Of a DNA stretch of 27,485 nt, positions 21,302 to 27,485 are shown piece after piece. The first letter of the stretch is position 1; each line of letters begins with the position of its first letter. Position numbers and translations under genes: made by a program. The notes below the pieces were generated by a model. That model was not told the DNA's origin and ran no database searches. It worked only from the letters and a program-made list of their open reading frames with translations. This DNA comes from Sperchopsis tessellata (Eukaryota > Arthropoda > Insecta > Coleoptera > Hydrophilidae), in NCBI GenBank assembly GCA_033557685.1, contig JAWQRN010000653.1:1-27485 (forward strand), read 5' to 3'.

Positions 21302-22103
21302 ATTGTTTTAAAACTATACAGAGTACCAGACTATGCACTTCAAGCAAACTTTTAGGGATCCAGATTTTAGGACTGAGAAAGATAATGATGGATAAAACCA
21401 TACAAAATACGCGAGTGGTGTTCTTAAAAATTGGAAAATCATATTACAGCATGCTATGAATTAATTTACTTTTCAATTTGTGGACATAATGTGAGATAAT
21501 TGGCGAATGTAAGTGAATTTAAAATAAAATAAACGATACGTCAAGTCTGCGTGTATTTTGTGGATATATTTATTCTAATAAGATTGCAAATTTTAATGAT
21601 ATAGAAGTGAAAATAAAAATATAGAGAAGTTGAGAGAATAAATCAATGACCACATTAGGAATGTTTCTTAATTTTTAAACTTGTTTGATAAGTATTACCG
21701 AAAATATATTTTTTTCTTTCCAAAGGGCCCATAGTACCTGTACTACGAACCACAAGTATCCACGTTAATAAAAAAAATATCCAAAACGCTGGCGAAACTT
21801 TTAGGCTACAAATGTGACAAATAGTGATGTCTGTATTAAAATTAATTAAATCTGGTGATATGCATACCCTCTCTTAGAAGTTATTCGATCATTCATCCTA
21901 GATTTTCCGGAACAGTCTGGTACTTTGTCCTGCATCAGTAAATGCCCCGGATTTGCATATTCCCAAACATATATTACATGGCTAACACTTATTTTCTTAA
22001 GTCGAAGAATTTTGATTTGTGAAATTACAACTGATTTTGGTTTATTAAGAAAATCATTATTTTTTACTCATACTTACGTGTGCACTTTCCGCTACAATCA
22101 GAT
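21302..22103. other. AT-rich spacer
   Basis: No supported gene. A 62-codon plus-strand frame at 21925-22113 shows no recognised motif and partly overlaps the LINE C remnant on the other strand. Confidence 0.5.
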
Positions 22104-22406
22104 AAATCATTAATATAGATGTTAAACCAGAAGGATCCTAAAATAGACCCATAAGGTACGCCATCAGAAAATTTAACAAAATCAAAATTAAAATCCCTGA
22201 GGAATAGATAAAGTCATCTAACGTGGACTTAGAAAGCCCTGGCGTGGAGCTAAACCGCAAACTCCGTATCTATTCAGTTTATCTAACAACAAGGAATGAT
22301 CCACCGGCTTGCTTAGGTTACGTATCAGAAGAGCCGTTACACGACCAAATTTTAATTTATTATCGAAAGTCCAAATTGTACATTGTAAATAATCACTTTT
22401 TCTCAT
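22104..22406 (-). pseudogene. LINE C: reverse-transcriptase remnant
   Basis: On the minus strand the segment reads LSKPVDHSLLLDKLNRYGV (about 22265-22325). This is the region after RT motif A, normally DLSKAFDxVDHSLLL, here shortened by a few residues. After stops and frameshifts it continues with a worn GVPYGSILGS and FNIYINDLS (about 22105-22165). These correspond to the GVPQGSILGPLLF and YINDL blocks of Jockey/CR1-like LINEs. Nothing of the endonuclease or FADD box is found nearby. It is a short, old fragment and differs from LINE B in the same region, so it is not a simple duplicate. Confidence 0.75.
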
Positions 22407-22669
22407 GGGTATACAAACAAGTTGTTTTAAGAGCGCTTGCTATTTATAATATAAATTCATCACTATACTTTTTTAATATCAGGTGATCTTAAGAAATACT
22501 TTTTATATATTCACGTGAATTGATTATGTATGATGTGAATTTTAGATATTGGATAAGAAATCTTAGTATAGGAAAAAGCGAAAACCCTTATGTTAAGATA
22601 ATTATCGATTGAATTGATTTAACATAGCGGAATCCATGCGAACAGGCCAAAAATAAATTATTATTTGGG

Positions 22670-22752
22670 ACAAAATCTTCTGAATGCGATTTCAAAGATT
22701 TTTAAAATGAAATATTTTAAAAATCTTTGAAATCGCATTCAAAAGATTTTGT
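22670..22752. repeat. Near-perfect 39-bp inverted repeat (hairpin)
   Basis: 22670-22708 and 22714-22752 are reverse complements at 38 of 39 positions, separated by five bases (GAAAT). The transcript of either strand would form a long, almost unbroken hairpin. The size resembles a small-RNA precursor, but the pairing is more perfect than most microRNA precursors. It has no obvious target duplication. Confidence 0.92.
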
Positions 22753-24230
22753 ATTTTCAGTTTACATTAAACGTAACCAGTCTCGACGGAACCTTTAATT
22801 AGGTGCATCAAATTGGTGTATAGCAGATTTTCATGACCACACGAACAACTGCTTTCAACAATAATATCACTTCATGTATCACCGTCTTGGTTAAAGTAAA
22901 AAAAGATAGTTAGTATGGTTATCACAAGTTAGTTCGTCCAGCGAAACCTGGTAATACTAAACAAAGATTTCTAGATCCGTGATAGTGGGATCATCCCCAA
23001 ATTTCAGGTATTTCTTGTAGCAAGTAAATTGCATAGTTCATGAATCAATGATTGTTTGAAAAAAAAATCCTTATTCAATATACTGTCGTATATTTTATAA
23101 TGCGAAATCACAGCCACAATATGAGAGTATGTGTGTGTGTGTACTCAAATTTTTAATCTTATTTTAAGAAACATCATCTATATTAATGAAAAACCCAATT
23201 AGCCGACGGGCTCAATAAAGACTTGCTATCTTGTTGGTTCTGGTTAGGGAATTATTTTCATTCAAGCGCATGAATACATATTTAAACGGCATGACTACAG
23301 CATCGCCTATATAGACACACTGATAAAAATGGTAGAGTTAATAGAATGCAAACCTCTTATTTATAAGACTGATAGTCTAGCTAATTTTTCCAGCATCGTT
23401 TAATTCTGATCTATTGACAGACATCTTATGGCAGTGTAAACATATGAAATTACATGTTTATTTTCTAGTACTAATGCCTATAATTTTCAGACTTTTTTTA
23501 ATTATATAAAAATTCCTCGGTGTTTACATCAATTTATATACAATCAAACAAAAGCGCTGATTGTTACAAGTAGGTCCTAAAATGCAACATATTCCTACCT
23601 ATAGTTCATAAATTCAAGTTCTACTGCGTTAACATTTTAAGGTAGATTATTGTCCTAACCTAATGATGATACACATTGGCCAGCTCCGATCTTTATTTAT
23701 CTCTTCAAATAATGTACCATATATCATCGGAGCTTCGTTTTCGAAGCATCATTTATAATATTTTTATAAATTATACGCCTTTTATAGATAAACTATAAAA
23801 TAACCTAAATAACATATGGCCATAAATATCAATGAGGGATCATTATGTTTTCTAGCAAGTTCACTTAGATATACCTTTAAAATGTTATGAGTTTTCAACA
23901 AGATAATAACTTCCCCAGTTGTATATATTGGTAACAATAAATCTTTGTTTAAAATATGTTCTATACCCATATATAAAATATTTTGTAACAATTTAACCAT
24001 CAAATATGTTGTAGAATACGTATTTTTCTAAATCTAGCTACTACCTAAAATATTTTACTTTTATCTGTTGATACGATCTCAATTCGTTTATTTTGAATGA
24101 TTACTACGTATTCGGGAGAATTTCATTATCACTGGAGTCTTGTCTTGCTTTGTACAGGGTTTGATAATGCAACTTATTCAATGTAGAATCCTTCAACTGT
24201 TCTCATTTATAAACATATGTATATAAAGGT
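22753..24230. other. AT-rich spacer
   Basis: No supported gene. A short GT run lies at 23130-23142. The 73-codon minus frame at 23782-24003 has no recognised motif. Confidence 0.5.
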
Positions 24231-24320
24231 GCGGAAACTATGTAGTGTTGACGTTTTGTTCACGGTTGCAAGGGGGATTTTCAAAGAGAATGGTATTACA
24301 TCAAAGAATTATTTAACTTA
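24231..24320 (-). repeat. Family R, eroded copy 3
   Basis: The sequence GCGGAAACTATGTAG joins TGTTGACGTTTTGTTCACGG, then TTGCAAGGGGGATTTTCAAAG and TATTACATCAA. This parallels the reverse complement of copy 1 in the same order. About 13 bases (the GGCTCTGACAAG part) are missing between the first two blocks. An 81-codon plus-strand frame crosses it but is not conserved in the other copies. Confidence 0.65.
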
Positions 24321-24925
24321 TTCTACATTCTACACGTGTGCGTATATTATATATAAGGTCATTTTAACACAGTACACAATTGTATGGGCAATGTTTTTCA
24401 GTAGTTCATTTAAAATTCTAAATAGTAATTTTAGAATAGGTGCTTTTACATCTTTGGATTGAACGAAACGGTAAATTGGTCAGCACGATGTCAAAATCTA
24501 CTTTTTTCTATAGAAATATCAAAAAATGGTGTAGTTATTAGAAATTTTGAAAACCTAGCAGTAAAAGTTTGCTCGTCTTTTCAATAAATTGATACAAATG
24601 TGTTAAACTATACATCAATCATATGGAATAATATTATGAATGAATTAAATCATATTTTTTACGACGTAAACAAATCGAATTATAATTCCTGAAGAATAAA
24701 ACCCATTCCTTTTAACCATAATAATCGTCCAAATTGGGCACACATTTAATAAAGTTTTATTGTTTTTCACAGAATACTATAACTTTTACCTCATCGATGT
24801 ATACTAATTTCTGTTTTTCACTTATGAAGTATAACGTTATTTGTATTTCTACCTATAAGTTCAACTAACATATTTATATCGTTATTTAAGTTCGGCGGCA
24901 GACACATTACACATTTGTATGAAAC
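24321..24925. other. AT-rich spacer
   Basis: No gene or repeat was recognised. Confidence 0.5.
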
Positions 24926-25606
24926 TTAAGGGGACATATACAATTAGACGGGAAAAAAAAATAGTAAATTTTTAGTAATTTTTTTAACTAAGAAATATTT
25001 ATTCTACATTTAGCAAACTGTAGGTATACTTTAATAGAATATTTAAGTATCAAAACAATTTCTTAAATTCATTTATCATCTAAATGGCGGAGCTGTGGCA
25101 GAGTGTTACAGCAAGGTAGCGGCGGGAGTTCCGAATCGACGTGCAATCTAGCTTCCCATAGAGTTTGATTTGCACCAAAATTCAAACTTTCTTTCAGTAA
25201 GAACATGTGTAGTTTCTATTTGACGGTAATTAAAACGAAGAAAATGCAAATTTAAAAAAAATTCTGCAAAATTTGTATATTTTTTTTTTTTTAAATTTTT
25301 AAAATAATTTACGGCTTCTATAAGGAAATGATATTATCAACATTTCTACAAAGTTTGAACTCAATCGGTTTAATTGTTTTTGAGTAATCCTGCACGTCCA
25401 TTTCGAAAATGCAGTTTTGAAAATAACGCGTTTCAAGTTTCGACACGTAATAATCCCGAGTGATCAGGCACAGCGTTCATGGGCTGTAACTTTTGAAGAT
25501 TTTCGAATTTTTCTTTAAAACTTTGAGAAAATATTATCCACATATAGTTCTATCGTTTAAAAAAGATTCGATTTTTTTATCGTTGTAATTGTATACGTAC
25601 CCTTAA
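24926..25606. mobile_element. TTAA-flanked MITE
   Basis: The 673-bp element (24930-25602) has terminal inverted repeats of 17 bp. The left end is GGGGACATATACAATTA (24930-24946). The right end, read on the other strand, is GGGTACGTATACAATTA (25586-25602), identical at 15 positions. It is flanked by TTAA on both sides (24926-24929, 25603-25606), the target used by piggyBac and related elements. The ends start with GGG, not the CCC of canonical piggyBac, and differ from those of the element at 16652-18987, so it was probably moved by another transposase. No coding region was found inside. Confidence 0.82.
25085..25145 (+). other. tRNA-like patch inside the MITE
   Basis: TGGCAGAGTGTTA (25096-25108) resembles a polymerase III A box, and GTTCCGAATCGA (25128-25139) resembles a B box with one extra C. 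The block is much richer in G+C than the MITE around it. The boxes are only about 20 bases apart, shorter than in real tRNA genes, so it is not a functional tRNA. It could be the head of a SINE captured by the MITE or a chance likeness. Confidence 0.4.
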
Positions 25607-26123
25607 GTCCCATGACATTGCATTGCACAAACTTATACATCATTAGGAATTGAATTTATTTTCTGATTAGTTTTCACGTTACTAATAATACGTGGTAGTC
25701 TCGGATACTGCAAAAATAATAATGGGTTTTATATTATTTACCTACCACAGTTTGTTGTATCTCGGTAAAATCTACGTAACTTTCGTTGTTTTTAAAATAA
25801 TCAATTATTTCTTCTTACATTTATCGTTTGTTGATCACGCGCCACCTAGTAACCCAATTTATAAACATTTCAATTAATTTGTTGATATATCAGCCGTCGG
25901 TGTTCAGATAGAAACCTAACTGCTAACGCTGCTCAGTCGGTAACACAGCAACTGCGTCGAAAACTACCGCGCTAGACAATAATGTTATAATACAAAAGCT
26001 TCCAGTTCTAACGAATTGTAAACACATTTCGCGCCATAGTCACAATTTCAATCAACATTCATTGTTTTCCTTCTTGTCCTGTTGCATGCATTTCAGCACG
26101 TGTCTGCATCCATACAATACATG
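25607..26123. other. Spacer
   Basis: No supported gene. The part at about 25890-26040 is richer in G+C than its surroundings (for example GCTAACGCTGCTCAGTCGG), but I see no open frame or splice pattern that supports an exon. Confidence 0.45.
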
Positions 26124-26131
26124 CCTTCTGA

Positions 26132-26445
26132 GTAAGGTTGTTTGTTTGTTTATTTAATGTCCCCCTATTCCGTTGCTATGGCCAATCACCAACGCCAGAG
26201 TTTAGGTTTCCTCACCTGAGAACTTTTCTGCATCCTGTGTTTAACAATTGGAATTGGGTTCTTTTACGTGCACGTGATCTCAATTTTACCTACAATATAC
26301 GGGACCCACCGTTTTACGTCCCTCTCGGAGGACGAGCACGATAATGACTTTTCCCTAATCACAAAAAGCCGACCGCCTCTGGGAGTCGAACCCGAGACCC
26401 CACTCTTAGTACCCTAGTACTTAGCCACTGAGCTACGAGTAGGCT
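26132..26445 (-). mobile_element. tRNA-derived SINE, copy 3
   Basis: This is the best-preserved head of the family. On the minus strand the A box TAGCTCAGTGG (26425-26435) and the B box GGTTCGACTCC (26382-26392) are both canonical. The rest keeps TTTTTGTGATTAGGGAAA, GATCACGTGCACGTAAAAGA, AACCCAATTCCA, GGTGATTGGCCATAGCAACG and the TTAAATAAACAAACAAACAA tail. Flanking CCTTCTGA occurs at 26124-26131 and 26446-26453, a short target-site duplication. The open plus-strand frame at 26138-26344 is antisense to the SINE and not a gene. Confidence 0.9.
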
Positions 26446-26453
26446 CCTTCTGA

Positions 26454-27485
26454 TTAATTAAAATAATTCTTTTACATCTTTCAAATTATCCGTTATTGAT
26501 CAGCATTCTACTAACTTCTAGACTGAAATATTTTACTGAATAAATAATTGTTTGATTCACCGTGTCTGATTTATTGTAGTAAACAAATTTATTTTTAAAT
26601 AAGTAATTGCTTTTCCGTTTAATTTAGTTAGTAGTAAATCATATATAACTTGTTAGGTAATTCGATATCACATGACAAAACCAAAATAATCTACGAAGAG
26701 ACGTTTAGATGAGTACCTACCACTTATTTGCATTTTTTCTTCATTTATTTGAATGGAGCGTCTAAATCGGTTGACTTATACGTGTAGAACATTTCACAAG
26801 TCTGGTGTTTATTGAGTCAATTTATAATTTCATTTTTTCATAAACACCTATCCACATTCATTCAAAATAATACCTGTTAAATGAACTATGCTTTACAGTT
26901 TGAATGATCTTTCTGGCTTATAACTATGTAGAGACTCTGAGAAGTATCGTGGAAGTATAATAAATTGAATATGATCTACGCTGTTACATGAAACATTTTT
27001 GAAATAATTGCGACCCTTCACGAGAGTGCTTGTCCACACTCGTGTTACTGGGGTATTTCTAAAGATAGAAAATCTTTTATCATCGAGCAGCTGCCGAAAA
27101 CTAGTTTAAATCATTTATAGAATCTCTTTTGATTTATGCACCTCTACAATTTTTTTATAAATTATCAGGCTTTAATCAAACTAACATGTATATGTTTCGT
27201 CGTTTCATGAACTAATATGTAGGTAATTTACCCCAAAACTTCTTGATGTCAACATTACCAAAATTTAGGAATCAAATATGGTTTTCCATTGGGTATACTG
27301 GTGGAGCGCTCTCAATAGAATAAGACTAGCTTCAACTTTAAGAATGGGTATATTTTATTTATTTCTCTTTGGTACCAAAGCCTAATAATAATGAATATAT
27401 TAATCTGCAACATGTTAAAAACTATTTTACGCTGTTAATATTTGAAATTTACGAACCAAATAGATGTTTAGTTGGTTGATGCATA
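26454..27485. other. AT-rich end of window
   Basis: No gene was recognised. A small relic of family R lies at 26922-26969 and is listed separately. Confidence 0.5.
26922..26969 (+). repeat. Family R, internally deleted relic
   Basis: TATGTAGAGACTCTGAGAAG followed by TATCG parallels the left arm of the fold-back element (21092-21116) at about 20 of 25 positions. It is directly followed by TGGAAGTATAATAAATTGAA, which resembles the family end TGGAAGTCTACTACATTTAA. The core between them would have been deleted. The match is short, so it is uncertain. Confidence 0.4.

Noticed and set aside
26138..26344. 68-codon plus-strand frame
   Set aside because: It is antisense of SINE copy 3.
26382..26435. 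A genuine tRNA gene on the minus strand
   Set aside because: The A and B boxes are good, but the acceptor stem does not close, the 3' side continues into the SINE body, and two related copies exist with target duplications.
1..27485. CRISPR array, bacterial operon or prophage
   Set aside because: There are no regularly spaced repeats and no compact coding. The content is that of an animal genome.

Overview
The window looks like one stretch of a large, AT-rich animal genome. An arthropod, most likely an insect, fits best. The evidence is an intron-bearing serine protease exon with insect-like sequence, a tRNA-headed SINE, non-LTR retrotransposons with insect-like proteins, and a piggyBac element. 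The base composition is low in G+C with long simple A/T runs. There is no sign of bacterial gene organisation, and most open frames are chance or belong to decayed mobile elements.

Layout: 1-1009 holds no recognised gene. 1021-1288 is SINE copy 1 (+). 1640-3905 is a 5'-truncated, decayed LINE (A, -) with endonuclease, reverse transcriptase and C-terminal domains. 3906-7200 is AT-rich and shows nothing recognisable. 7201-7930 contains a diverged direct repeat and a member of a short repeat family that carries a hammerhead-like motif. 10771-10889 is the last coding exon of a trypsin-like protease (+), the only host gene I can name. 11770-11815 is another copy of the hammerhead-like motif. About 11936-15175 is a second decayed LINE (B, -) with a coiled-coil/SGNH-esterase ORF1, an endonuclease and a reverse transcriptase. 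It is split by SINE copy 2 (13136-13439), whose target-site duplication allows the endonuclease frame to be read straight through. 16652-18987 is a near full-length dead piggyBac element with terminal inverted repeats and a recognisable DDD transposase on the minus strand. 20013-20324 and 20461-20599 are possible exons of an unrecognised host gene. 21071-21288 is a fold-back insertion with a 13-bp target duplication. About 22104-22406 is a third LINE reverse-transcriptase scrap (C, -). 22670-22752 is a near-perfect hairpin. 24231-24320 and 26922-26969 are eroded members of the fold-back family. 24930-25602 is a TTAA-flanked MITE with a tRNA-like patch inside. 26132-26445 is SINE copy 3 (-).

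The elements record a history rather than a pathway. LINE B was already in place when SINE copy 2 inserted, and all LINE and piggyBac coding regions are broken. The most unusual signal is the set of short dispersed repeats sharing a 39-nt core. The core has a possible stem followed by GAAAC, like the ribozyme-bearing ends reported for Penelope-like retroelements. That reading is inference, and no folding or database search could be run.
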